From contig PXRT01000007.1 in NCBI GenBank assembly GCA_003020925.1, positions 11,248 through 75,247 on the forward strand: a stretch of DNA of 64,000 bases, in the 5' to 3' direction. This DNA comes from Halobacteriales archaeon QS_6_64_34 (lineage in GTDB: Archaea; Halobacteriota; Halobacteria; Halobacteriales; Haloarculaceae). Shown here piece after piece: positions 28,643 to 36,222 of the stretch. The notes under the pieces were generated by a model. That model was not told the DNA's origin and ran no database searches. It worked only from the letters and a program-made list of their open reading frames with translations. Each line of letters starts with the position of its first letter. Position 1 is the first letter of the stretch. Made by a program: the position numbers and the translations under genes.

Positions 28643-28963
28643 ATGGCACACATCGACGCCGGCGAGTTGCTTCCGAACGAGCACGTCCAGCGGATGGCTG
28701 CGGAAGGCGAAATCACACAGATGCACCGGGGCCACGAGTACGCCGACGAGGGCGACACGTTCGACATCGACGGGCGGACCTTCGAGGTGACCGACGTGAC
28801 CCACCGCACGCTCGGGGACCTGACCGACGAGGACGCACAGCGGGAGGGGTCCGAGGACCTGGAAGCCTACCGCAAGCGGCTCAATCAGGTCCACGACCGC
28901 TTCGAGTGGGACGACGACAGCGAGGTCGTGCGACACAGGTTCGAGCCTGTGGGCGGCGAATGA
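28643..28963 (+). CDS. ASCH-domain protein
   Basis: This 106-residue acidic protein fits the small haloarchaeal ASCH family, a PUA-like fold expected to bind RNA or nucleotides. Conserved features are 'GELLPNEHVQRMAAEGEITQMHRGHEYADEGDTFDI' and 'FEVTDVTHRTLGDL'. It is the real C-terminal part of a much longer track ORF that otherwise runs antisense to the NOG1 gene. Its specific ligand is unknown. Confidence 0.85.
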   Translation: MAHIDAGELLPNEHVQRMAAEGEITQMHRGHEYADEGDTFDIDGRTFEVTDVTHRTLGDLTDEDAQREGSEDLEAYRKRLNQVHDRFEWDDDSEVVRHRFEPVGGE

Positions 28964-28993
28964 GCGCGCCCGGAGACGGAATCGCGGACCGGC

Positions 28994-29287
28994 CTACCGC
29001 CGCTTGGCTAATTCCTCTCGCAGGTCCGAGAGGTCCATATCCTGCATCGAGAGCAGCACCAGCAGGTGATAGACGATGTCGGCGGACTCGTGGGCCAGTT
29101 CCTCGCGGTCGTCGTCTTTGGCGGCCAGAATCAGCTCCGTCGTCTCCTCGCCCAGTTTCTCCAGGACGGCGTTTTCCCCTTTCTCGTGGGTGAACAGCGA
29201 AGTCGTGTACGAGCCCTCGGGGCGGTTTTCCTTGCGGTCCTCGATGACCGCGAACACGTCGTCGATGACGTCTGCGTCGTCGCTCAT
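28994..29287 (-). CDS. hisE: Phosphoribosyl-ATP pyrophosphatase
   Basis: This 97-residue all-alpha NTP pyrophosphohydrolase catalyses the second step of histidine synthesis, converting PR-ATP to PR-AMP. The metal-binding pattern 'EKLGEETTELILAAK' and 'ESADIVYHLLVLL' is intact. Other his genes are not in the window, as is common in haloarchaea, where the his genes are dispersed. Confidence 0.94.
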   Translation of the reverse strand: MSDDADVIDDVFAVIEDRKENRPEGSYTTSLFTHEKGENAVLEKLGEETTELILAAKDDDREELAHESADIVYHLLVLLSMQDMDLSDLREELAKRR

Positions 29288-29552
29288 ACCTACACGTCGG
29301 CTGGGGCGCCCTTCAGCGCGTCGTTACACGACTGGCAGAGAGGCGTCGAAGCTGTGGATGGGACGAACCAAGGGCGATATCTACGGCCGTAGGCCGCAGT
29401 TCCAACGCGGCGAGCCGACTACCGCACGCCGGAGGCGTACGACAGGAGGCGACGCCGCGATTTTTCCCCAAGTTTTTGCCGCGGAGGCGTATCGAGCGCC
29501 GCGCGCTCGACCGCCGGAGCGTGCAAAAAGTGGGTGCTCAAAAAGTGGGTTT
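29288..29552. terminator. Non-coding gap with T-tracts after pdxT
   Basis: On the minus strand, downstream of the pdxT stop, 'CCCACTTTTTG' occurs twice within 25 nt (29522-29550), a probable double U-tract terminator. On the plus strand two further T-tracts, 'gatttttcccc' and 'agtttttgcc', lie around 29459-29480. No gene is supported in the 265 bp. Confidence 0.45.
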
Positions 29553-30146
29553 CTACGACTCCAGGCTGTCGAAGAAGGCCAGGTCGTGGATTCGGGGGTC
29601 CTCGGTCAGTTCGGGGTGGAAAGCGGTGCCGACGACGTGACCGTCCCGGATTGCGACGGGGCGGTCGTCCCACGAGGCAAGCACCTCGACGTCGGGGCCG
29701 ACGTAGTCGATGACCGGTGCGCGGATGAACACCGCCGGGAACGGCTCATCGAAGCCCGTCACCTCGAGGGGGGCCTCGAAGCTGTCTTTCTGGCGGCCGA
29801 AGGCGTTGCGCTCGACGGTGGCGTCGACGATGTTCAGCGCGTCGACGCGGTCGTCGTGGGCGTCGCTGGCGGCGACGATGAGGCCGGCACACGTCGCGAG
29901 CACCGGCTTGCCCGCCCCGACGTGGGCGGCTATCTCGTCGGCGATACCCGACCGCTGGATGAGTCGGGAGATAGTGGTCGACTCGCCACCGGGCAACAAC
30001 AGGACGTCACAGTCGGGAACGAGGCCGGCCTCGCGAATCTCGATGACCTCGGCCGACTCGTCGTGGGCCGCTGCGGCCCGCTCGATGGCCCTCGCGTGTT
30101 CGGAGACGTCGCCCTGGACGGCGAGGACACCTGCCCGTAAACTCAT
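29553..30146 (-). CDS. pdxT: Pyridoxal 5'-phosphate synthase glutaminase subunit PdxT
   Basis: This 197-residue class I glutaminase supplies ammonia to PdxS for vitamin B6 synthesis. The nucleophile Cys lies in 'LATCAGLIVAA' and the His-Glu pair in 'GTAFHPELTED'; 'LLLPGGESTTISRL' near residue 50 is the oxyanion region. PdxS is encoded elsewhere. The gene is followed by T-rich probable terminators. Confidence 0.95.
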   Translation of the reverse strand: MSLRAGVLAVQGDVSEHARAIERAAAAHDESAEVIEIREAGLVPDCDVLLLPGGESTTISRLIQRSGIADEIAAHVGAGKPVLATCAGLIVAASDAHDDRVDALNIVDATVERNAFGRQKDSFEAPLEVTGFDEPFPAVFIRAPVIDYVGPDVEVLASWDDRPVAIRDGHVVGTAFHPELTEDPRIHDLAFFDSLES

Positions 30147-30248
30147 ACTCGTCTTACGGCTGTGGCCCTCAAAACTCCCTCGTCTCGGTTGTCACCGCCT
30201 TGGTGTCACGAGCCAAACCGTTAGGTGGGGGGCCTACGACCATCTGCC

Positions 30249-31280
30249 ATGGCTGAACGACCGCGAGACCCGGTAGACCGAAAGTCCGACCGGTCGGTGG
30301 ACCTCTACGAGATAGCCGATTGGGAGGTCCGGTCGGTGTTCGACCGACTGGTGTATTTCCTGTACTACGCCGGCCAGTGGGCGCTGCGCGGCATCATCAT
30401 CCTGCTGGCCCTCGCCATCCTCGTGTTTCTGATTGCCCCGCCGCTGGTCGGCGCGCTCGGGGCCCAGCCCCTCTTTGCCGTGCTCGCGGCGATGTCGGCG
30501 ATTCCGGCACTGGTCCTCACGGCGTACATCTGGTACGCTGACGTGACCACCCAGGAGCCCCTGACCCTGCTCGTCGGGACGTTCATGCTCGGCGTGCTCT
30601 TTGCCGGCTTCGCCGCGATTCTGAACGGGGTGTTTCGAGGGCCGGTCCAGTTCGTCGGCTCGGGCTTCGGACTGATACCGTTTTTCGGGCAGGTCGTCTT
30701 CTTCTTTCTCATCGTCGGGCCCATCGAGGAGAGCGTGAAACTGCTCGCCATCAGATTGTACGCCTTCCGTGACGACCGGTTCGACGCGGTCATCGACGGC
30801 GCCGTCTACGGCGCGATGGCGGGACTCGGCTTTGCCACCATCGAGAACGTGCTGTACATCGTCCAGAACACCGAGATGGTCACCGGCGCGTTCCAGGTCA
30901 TCAACGAGGGCAGCGGCATCGCGGCGGTGCGGGCACTTGCCGGGCCGGGCCACGTCATCTACTCGGCCTTCGCGGGCTACTACCTCGGGCTCGCGAAGTT
31001 CAACCCGGACGACGCCGGCCCCATCATCCTGAAGGGACTGCTCATCGCGGCGGTCATCCACGCGGGCTACAACTCGCTTTCGGGTATCGCAGTCGGCGTG
31101 CTGTCGGCGGTGTACGGGGTCAACCAGTTCATCGCGTTCGTCGTCTTCGTCGTCGTCTACGACGGCATCTTCATCCTACTCCTGTTGCGGAAACTCGACG
31201 CCTACCGGCAGGCCTACAAGCAGGCACAGCGCAGCGACGACCCGGAGAGCGACCCCGGCGTTCCCGACGTCGAGCCCTAA
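30249..31280 (+). CDS. PrsW-family intramembrane metalloprotease
   Basis: This 343-residue protein has eight or so membrane segments and the PrsW motifs: 'GPIEESVKLLAI' (EExxK), 'FATIENVLYI', 'GHVIYSAFAGYYLG' and 'IHAGYNSLSG'. Such proteases cleave membrane-anchored regulators or modify membranes. The start at MAERPRDPVDRK is preferred to eight codons upstream. The stop is adjacent to the convergent riboflavin synthase gene, with a 4-nt overlap. Confidence 0.9.
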   Translation: MAERPRDPVDRKSDRSVDLYEIADWEVRSVFDRLVYFLYYAGQWALRGIIILLALAILVFLIAPPLVGALGAQPLFAVLAAMSAIPALVLTAYIWYADVTTQEPLTLLVGTFMLGVLFAGFAAILNGVFRGPVQFVGSGFGLIPFFGQVVFFFLIVGPIEESVKLLAIRLYAFRDDRFDAVIDGAVYGAMAGLGFATIENVLYIVQNTEMVTGAFQVINEGSGIAAVRALAGPGHVIYSAFAGYYLGLAKFNPDDAGPIILKGLLIAAVIHAGYNSLSGIAVGVLSAVYGVNQFIAFVVFVVVYDGIFILLLLRKLDAYRQAYKQAQRSDDPESDPGVPDVEP

Positions 31281-31855
31281 CAGAGCTGTTCGACGTATTT
31301 CGCGACCACGTCGACCTCCAGGTGGACGGGGTCACCCACGGACTTCTCCGACAGCGTCGTCTCGTCGTACGTTGTCGGGATGATGGCCACGTCGAAGCGG
31401 TCGGCCCGGCGGGCGGCGACCGTGAGCGAGATGCCGTCGACCGTGATAGAGCCCTTCTCGACGAGGTAGGGGCGCTGGCCCGCTGGCAGTGAGAACGAGA
31501 AGGTCCAGTCATCCCCCTCCTGTTCGATACCAACAATCTCGGCCGTCGCGTCGACGTGACCCTGGACGATGTGGCCGTCGAATCGCCCGTCGGCCGGCAT
31601 CGCCCGCTCCAGGTTGACCCGGTCGCCCTCCGCCAGGGTGTCGAAGAAGGTCTTCTCGAGCGTCTCGCGGGCGAGAAAGAACTCCATCCACTCGCCGTCG
31701 GCGTACTCCTCGACGGTCAGACAGGCCCCGCTGACGCTGATTGACTGGCCATGTGAAAGGTCTCCGAACGGCGTCCCGACGTGGACGCGCCGGCCACCCT
31801 CGTCGTCCGTTACGGCCAGTACCTCGCCCGTCGCCTCTACGATGCCGGTGAACAT
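31277..31855 (-). CDS. ribE: Riboflavin synthase (RibE, bacterial-type)
   Basis: This 192-residue enzyme has two lumazine-binding half-domains; it starts 'MFTGIVEATGEV', with 'GHIVQGHVDATAE' at the start of the second half. It converts two lumazine molecules to riboflavin. Methanogens use an unrelated RibC, so this bacterial-type enzyme in haloarchaea reflects ancient transfer. The start is chosen at MFTGIV, nine codons inside the track ORF. Confidence 0.94.
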   Translation of the reverse strand: MFTGIVEATGEVLAVTDDEGGRRVHVGTPFGDLSHGQSISVSGACLTVEEYADGEWMEFFLARETLEKTFFDTLAEGDRVNLERAMPADGRFDGHIVQGHVDATAEIVGIEQEGDDWTFSFSLPAGQRPYLVEKGSITVDGISLTVAARRADRFDVAIIPTTYDETTLSEKSVGDPVHLEVDVVAKYVEQLC

Positions 31856-31940
31856 ACCCGCCGGTAGGGAACTGCCGGGCAAATGGGTTTGGCTCTCCGT
31901 CAGCGTGCGTGGCGACTTCGCTATCAGCGGTGTGAACAGG

Positions 31941-32020
31941 CGAAGTAAGCACCGCGCGAACAGCGTGAGTAAGGCGCGCAGCGAGCCACAGTAGCCGAGC
32001 GCCTCGGGGGCTTTCTGGCT
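31941..32020. repeat. Dispersed repeat, copy 4 (degenerate, right half only)
   Basis: 'CGAAGTAAGCAC' followed by 'GTGAGTAAGGCGCGCAGCGAG' and 'GGGGGCTTTCTGGCT' matches the right half of the copies at 18.55 and 47.9 kb. The conserved 'GGTGACAGTCT...TAACTAAACACC' extension is missing. It lies between divergently read regions with no start codon close by. Confidence 0.75.
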
Positions 32021-32056
32021 CTCAGAGGGAGTGGTAAGCGGACAGAAGCAATCCGC

Positions 32057-32965
32057 TCAGGCTTCGACTGCCTCTCGCTTCGCGTCCGGTTCCGCACCCA
32101 GTGCGAGTCGCACGCTCTCCTCGAACCCCGTCAGGTCGACCTCGATGACCTGCTCGATGCTGTCGTCCGTGACGACAACGCGGTTCTGGAGACCGTCGAC
32201 AAGGGGCTTGGCAACGCTTACGTCCACGTCGGTCACCAGACCGAGCCAGCGGGCCGACAGCCCGGGCGAGAGGACGGGAACGGGGATGATGAGCGGGCGT
32301 CGACCGCCCAGAATCCGGGCCGTCGTCGTCAGTATCTCCTGATACGTGAGGACATCTGGGCCGCCGATATCGTATGTTTCGCCGGCGGTCTCGGGCGTTT
32401 CGAGGACGCCCACGAGGTAGGTCGCCACGTCGTCGATGTAGATGGGTTGACACTCCGTGCGGACCCACGAGGGCGTCACCATCACCGGCAGCCGGGCGGC
32501 GAGCTGGCGAATTATCCGGAAGCTCGCCGACCCCTCGCCGATGACGATAGCCGCTCGGAGCGCGGTCAGGTCGGCCGCGCCGTCGCCGAGCAGCCGTTCG
32601 ACCTCGCGGCGCGATTGCAGGTGCTCGGAGAGCCCCTCGTCCTCGTTGCCCAGCCCGCCGAGGTAGACGATGCGCTCGATACCGGCGGCGTCGACGGCAT
32701 CACGGAAGTTCCGGGCGGCGCGGCGGTCCCGCTCCTCGAAGTCCTCGCCGGCCCCCATCGAGTGGACGAGGTAGTAGGCCAGGTCGACGCCCGGAAGCGA
32801 GAGGTCGTGGTCAAGCACGTCGCCCTCAGCCACCTCGACGCCTGCGGGGGCGACGTAGCTCGTCGGGTCCCGCGTCAGCGCGACGACGTCGTGACCCCGG
32901 TCGACCAGTTCGGGCACGAGGTGGCTCCCGACGAAGCCGGAGGCACCGGTGACGAGCACTCGCAT
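32057..32965 (-). CDS. NAD(P)-binding epimerase/NDUFA9-like SDR protein
   Basis: This 302-residue atypical short-chain dehydrogenase has an N-terminal Rossmann motif 'GASGFVGSHL' (7-16) and the family pattern 'VDLAYYLVHSMGAGEDFEERDRRAARNF'. Homologues are called NDUFA9-like or NmrA-like and bind NAD(P) without a well-defined reaction. It stands alone. Confidence 0.88.
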   Translation of the reverse strand: MRVLVTGASGFVGSHLVPELVDRGHDVVALTRDPTSYVAPAGVEVAEGDVLDHDLSLPGVDLAYYLVHSMGAGEDFEERDRRAARNFRDAVDAAGIERIVYLGGLGNEDEGLSEHLQSRREVERLLGDGAADLTALRAAIVIGEGSASFRIIRQLAARLPVMVTPSWVRTECQPIYIDDVATYLVGVLETPETAGETYDIGGPDVLTYQEILTTTARILGGRRPLIIPVPVLSPGLSARWLGLVTDVDVSVAKPLVDGLQNRVVVTDDSIEQVIEVDLTGFEESVRLALGAEPDAKREAVEA

Positions 32966-33069
32966 ATCCGTAGCTTGGACTCCAGTGGCTTAACAGCCAG
33001 CCACGGGCGGGGTCAGTACCGGTCCCCTCACTGGGCTAATCGTCGGCGTCGGTCCGCGCCCGGCACCGC

Positions 33070-33633
33070 TTACGCTACGCCAGCGGGTAGCTCGACAGTG
33101 TCACCGACGCCCACGCCGGTCCGATTCGTCCAGCCACGATTCACTTCGAGGACGTACTTGCCCTGACCGGGGTAGCGCTCGCTATAGGACTCACCCTCCG
33201 GCGGCCTGGAGGCGTGGTGGATGGTGGTGATAGTTCTGTTCTCCGCGATGAAGATGATGTCCAGGTCGAAGTCCATCTCCCGCATGACGTAGGTCTGCGT
33301 GCCTTCTTCGGGATGGACAAACAGCATGCCCTCGTCCGGACCGAGCGACTCGGTGTCGCTGAGGCCGGTGTACCGTTGTCGCTCGTTGGCGGCGATGCGC
33401 ACGTCGACGGTCGCCAGTGTCCGCGAGCCATCACACGCTGCGACGGCAGTCCGATTGGGCGGCGTGGTACACGGCGTGATTGTGTTGCTGTCGGTGTCGG
33501 TGACCGTCACCGTCCCCCGGTCGTACTCGCCGACGCCGACGACATCGACCCAGAGCCCGGTCTGGATGGCGAGGACTGCGACGGCGAGCGCGACGACGAG
33601 CCCGACGAAGGCGACGACTGCACGGCGTGCCAT
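33070..33633 (-). CDS. DUF192 family exported protein
   Basis: This 187-residue protein has one N-terminal membrane or signal segment ('VVAFVGLVVALAVAVLAIQTGLW') and a C-terminal DUF192 domain ('ERQRYTGLSDTESLGPDEGMLFV', 'MDFDLDIIFIAENRTI'). DUF192 is a small conserved beta fold of unknown function. The protein probably faces outward, anchored to the membrane. Confidence 0.9.
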   Translation of the reverse strand: MARRAVVAFVGLVVALAVAVLAIQTGLWVDVVGVGEYDRGTVTVTDTDSNTITPCTTPPNRTAVAACDGSRTLATVDVRIAANERQRYTGLSDTESLGPDEGMLFVHPEEGTQTYVMREMDFDLDIIFIAENRTITTIHHASRPPEGESYSERYPGQGKYVLEVNRGWTNRTGVGVGDTVELPAGVA

Positions 33634-33717
33634 ACCCGTAGCGTGGGCCAGGTGTGGCCTAAGCGTTCCGACCCAGAGAGAAAGCGTTATTCCTGCCGGT
33701 GGAAAAATCGGTAGTGC

Positions 33718-33791
33718 GGGTCCGTGGTCTAGTTGGTTATGACGTGGCCTTTACAAGGCCGAGGTCGGTGGTTCGAATCCGCCCGGACCCA
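33718..33791 (+). tRNA. tRNA-Val (TAC)
   Basis: Acceptor GGGTCCG pairs with CGGACCC, discriminator A; the anticodon loop TTTACAA gives TAC; the T-arm is GGTGGTTCGAATCCGCC. No intron and no encoded CCA. Unlike tRNA-Asp and tRNA-Phe here, no direct copy of its 3' end follows. Confidence 0.96.
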
Positions 33792-33952
33792 CTATTCCTG
33801 TTGCGAGCAATCCGCGAGTGATGGAGTCGTGACGGAGGATGGATTCGAGCCCAGAGAGCAGCGCTCTCGAGTCCTCTCCTCCGGAACGTGACACAACTGT
33901 CACGCTGTCACCTGGCGAAACCCACTTACCTACCGTTGTGGTACCACCACGC

Positions 33953-34072
33953 ATGATAGACGGGTCGACGTGTCCCCGCTGTAGCGGCCACGTCTCGACG
34001 GACGACGGGACGGAGTACACCTGCGACGACTGCGGAGCAGCCTTCGACAACGCAGACCTCTTTCTCCCCTAG
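33953..34072 (+). CDS. 39-residue zinc-ribbon micro-protein
   Basis: The protein is a single zinc ribbon with two CxxC knuckles ('CPRCSG' and 'CDDCGA') in 39 residues. The ATG at 33953 is chosen because upstream residues of the track ORF are Ser/Pro-rich. 'cacttacctaccg' about 30 nt upstream is the best available promoter. It lies between tRNA-Val and tRNA-Phe. Function unknown. Confidence 0.72.
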   Translation: MIDGSTCPRCSGHVSTDDGTEYTCDDCGAAFDNADLFLP

Positions 34073-34124
34073 GGCGGCGGGGTATCGAAATCCTTTTTTC
34101 TACCCTCGTCGTCACTCGATATGC

Positions 34125-34198
34125 GCCGCCTTAGCTCAGACTGGGAGAGCACTCGACTGAAGATCGAGCTGTCCCCGGTTCAAATCCGGGAGGCGGCA
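34125..34198 (+). tRNA. tRNA-Phe (GAA)
   Basis: Acceptor GCCGCCT pairs with AGGCGGC, discriminator A; the anticodon loop CTGAAGA gives GAA; the T-arm is CCCGGTTCAAATCCGGG. The upstream 'tccttttttctacc' may be a promoter or a terminator of the preceding micro-gene. Its 3' end is repeated at 34307-34330. Confidence 0.96.
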
Positions 34199-34250
34199 TA
34201 TTTCGAACCCGTGAGCAACAGCGAACGGGTGAGAAAACGACGCCGACCGC

Positions 34251-34330
34251 GATTTGAACCCTGGAAGTCACAGCCCGCGCAGCGAAGCGAGCAGGACTGT
34301 CTTCCTCCGGTTCAAATCCGGGAGGCGGCA
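34251..34330. repeat. Hairpin plus partial copy of the tRNA-Phe 3' end
   Basis: 'GATTTGAACC' (34251-34260) is the reverse complement of 'GGTTCAAATC' in the right arm; inside, 'GGAAG' pairs with 'CTTCC'. The right arm 'CCGGTTCAAATCCGGGAGGC' continues to 'GGCA' and equals the last 24 nt of tRNA-Phe including the discriminator A. The design is the same as behind tRNA-Asp. The 52 bp from the tRNA to the hairpin and the stretch to 34480 hold no supported gene. Confidence 0.82.
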
Positions 34331-34489
34331 CTCTTCTCCGAATCGTTCGGTAATGACCGTACAGCGCCCGATTTCGGCACTTTTTCCGAGTCACACAGGC
34401 CGCTGATTGGCCGTGTATGGAGATTGTTTGTCGGGACGATGGATATGTTTCGTCGTGGAGCGCGCCTTGACGGAAATGCAAGGAGAAAG

Positions 34490-34509
34490 CCTCGCGCTTT
34501 AGCGCGGGG
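34490..34509. repeat. IS200/IS605-like right-end hairpin upstream of tnpB
   Basis: 'CCTCGCGCTTTAGCGCGGGG', preceded by 'GGAGAAAG' and followed by 'ATGAATC', resembles the 3'-end hairpin of haloarchaeal IS200/IS605-type elements. It lies in front of this tnpB rather than behind it, so it may be the remnant end of another element. Confidence 0.4.
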
Positions 34510-34567
34510 ATGAATCCGATACGATATATCCAAACCCACACGACTCACTCGCCCCGTAATCCCTACG

Positions 34568-34576
34568 TTTATTTTA
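34568..34576 (+). promoter_or_regulatory. TATA box for tnpB
   Basis: 'tttatttta' is centred about 27 nt before the GTG start at 34599, consistent with a leaderless transcript. Confidence 0.5.
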
Positions 34577-34598
34577 CTGTGACACGCATATATCATTT

Positions 34599-35999
34599 GT
34601 GAGCGACCGGCCACAACGAACGAACACGTACACTGCTGATCCGGTCAATGACCGGTATCGGGAGTGCTTGTTCGAGTGGCTGGCCGCCCATGCCCCACTC
34701 TGGAACCAGATCACCTATCGTCGTCGCCAGCAGTACTTCGACGAGGACGGCGACATATGGGACGCCGAATACACCGACCTGTACGATCAATACGCCCCAA
34801 TCCTTGGGAAAGCGACGTGCCAGCAACTTGCTCGGAAAAACGCAGAGGCCTGGCGCAGTCACTTCGAACTCCTCTCACTGTACCGTGATGGATCGAATCA
34901 GTTAGTGACGGAGAAACCGTCACCGCCTGGGTATTGGGGCACTCGTGAGGACGGCTACGAGTTGCACGGTCTCGTCCGCAACGACCTGTACACGTTCGAC
35001 TGGAACGAACAGCGAAGTGTACTTGATTTCGGTGTTGGTGACGTGCTTGAAGACCGGTACGGCTTTGATTACAACGAACGTCTCACACTCGAAGTCCGTG
35101 GTGATCCGCAGTGGCGTGGCGACGACAGTCGATTGGAGCTCATTTACGATGAGCACACTGACCAGCTTCGTGTCCAGCATCCCGTCCGCATTCACCCAGT
35201 CAATCTCAGACAACAGCGGGCGGATGCATTCACTCACACACTCGATTCCGAGAACACGACGCAGTCAGCAGCAATCGATGTCGGTGCAAACAACACGCTG
35301 GCGGTCGTCACGGAAGACGGTGACACTGCCGTGTATCATGCCCGCCCGGAGTTCAAACGGTTCCAGAAGCAATCGGAACGCATTGCAACACTTCACTCTG
35401 AACTCCCGGACGAACAGCACACCAGTAAGCAGATCCAACGGGTGTACGAGACACGGTCACGGCAGCGTACCCATAGTCGTGATGCAGCAGTCAAACACGC
35501 TGCGGAGTGGTTGCTTGAACGCAACGTCGATACCGTGTACGTCGGTGAGTTAACTAATGTCCTTTCGACGCACTGGTGTGCTGACGTGAACGAAAAAACG
35601 CATGCGTTCTGGTCACACCGCCAGCTTGTTGAGCGAATCCACCTGACACTCGGTGATGTTGGCATCACCGTGACGGAAACCGGTGAGTCTGAGTCGAGTA
35701 GTGAGTGTCCTGAGTGCAGGAGTGATTCAGTCACTCGGGATGGTGATTCGTTCCGGTGTGACGCGTGCGATCTAGAAGCGCATGCTGATGTGGTTGGGGC
35801 GTGGAACATGTTGCAGTCTGAAGTCGGGCCGATGGCGCGGCCTGCTGCCCTGTCTGCTGAACGCGGCAGGGACGCATCCACCGGTGGGGCGTACTGGCAG
35901 TGGGATGACCACGGCTGGATACCCGCGGGCGATGGGGAACAGTCGTGCTCGCTTGACCAACCCAGTATCAGCAAACCCGCAAGTTCACAGCCGGGGTAA
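34599..35999 (+). CDS. tnpB: TnpB (OrfB) RNA-guided endonuclease of an IS200/IS605 element
   Basis: This 466-residue protein has a split RuvC nuclease with D227 ('AIDVGANNTLAVV'), E317 ('VYVGELTNV') and D397 ('AHADVVGAWN'), and a zinc ribbon between the last two ('CPECRSD' and 'CDACDLE'). TnpB proteins use a transposon-encoded omega RNA to cut DNA next to a short TAM. All catalytic residues are present, so it may be active. The start is GTG 34599. The C-terminal 55 residues after RuvC III are low-complexity. No tnpA is present. Confidence 0.92.
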   Translation: MSDRPQRTNTYTADPVNDRYRECLFEWLAAHAPLWNQITYRRRQQYFDEDGDIWDAEYTDLYDQYAPILGKATCQQLARKNAEAWRSHFELLSLYRDGSNQLVTEKPSPPGYWGTREDGYELHGLVRNDLYTFDWNEQRSVLDFGVGDVLEDRYGFDYNERLTLEVRGDPQWRGDDSRLELIYDEHTDQLRVQHPVRIHPVNLRQQRADAFTHTLDSENTTQSAAIDVGANNTLAVVTEDGDTAVYHARPEFKRFQKQSERIATLHSELPDEQHTSKQIQRVYETRSRQRTHSRDAAVKHAAEWLLERNVDTVYVGELTNVLSTHWCADVNEKTHAFWSHRQLVERIHLTLGDVGITVTETGESESSSECPECRSDSVTRDGDSFRCDACDLEAHADVVGAWNMLQSEVGPMARPAALSAERGRDASTGGAYWQWDDHGWIPAGDGEQSCSLDQPSISKPASSQPG

Positions 36000-36057
36000 T
36001 CACCTGGGTGGATTACCCACGGAGGAATCCTCGCCGTTCACGGCGGGGAGGACGTCA
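36000..36057 (+). ncRNA. Probable omega-RNA 3' region / element right end
   Basis: Directly at the tnpB stop, 'GGTAATC' pairs with 'GATTACC' (35997-36017), and 'CCTCGCCGTTCACGGCGGGG' (36029-36048) forms a second strong hairpin ending 'AGGACGTCAA'. This is the usual architecture of a TnpB-associated omega-RNA scaffold. The guide would be the bases just after the element end, near 36057, but the boundary cannot be fixed by eye. Confidence 0.5.
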
Positions 36058-36222
36058 AACTGGGACCGAGTCGACTGTTGGACTCGAACTACGTCGCGCG
36101 TGACTTCACCAGAAACGATGGGGTTGCTAACAGTTCACAGAGGATTCGGCTTTCACCAATGACGCGGTTTCTTTCGAGTGGTACGCCCTATCGTTTTCAT
36201 CCACCCGCTCCTACCCGACTCC

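Larger units (their letters stand above)
34525..36057 (+). mobile_element. Stand-alone IS200/IS605-type (IS1341-like) tnpB element
   Basis: The element contains tnpB but no tnpA, so it cannot transpose without a Y1 transposase supplied elsewhere. Its right end is a hairpin just after the tnpB stop. The left limit is uncertain; no clear left-end hairpin was found. It sits in an AT-richer accessory stretch beginning at tRNA-Phe. Confidence 0.55.

Noticed and set aside
31556-31994. Plus-strand ORFs opposite ribE
   Set aside because: They lie antisense to a clear riboflavin synthase and end in the degenerate repeat copy.
34131-34541. 136-residue minus-strand ORF with two PPPGFEP segments
   Set aside because: It is the antisense translation of tRNA-Phe and its downstream T-arm copy. 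Such peptides are a well-known artefact of haloarchaeal tRNA loci.
34199-34598. tnpA gene for the TnpB element
   Set aside because: No Y1 transposase HUH motif is encoded on either strand between tRNA-Phe and tnpB, nor downstream to 37.5 kb.
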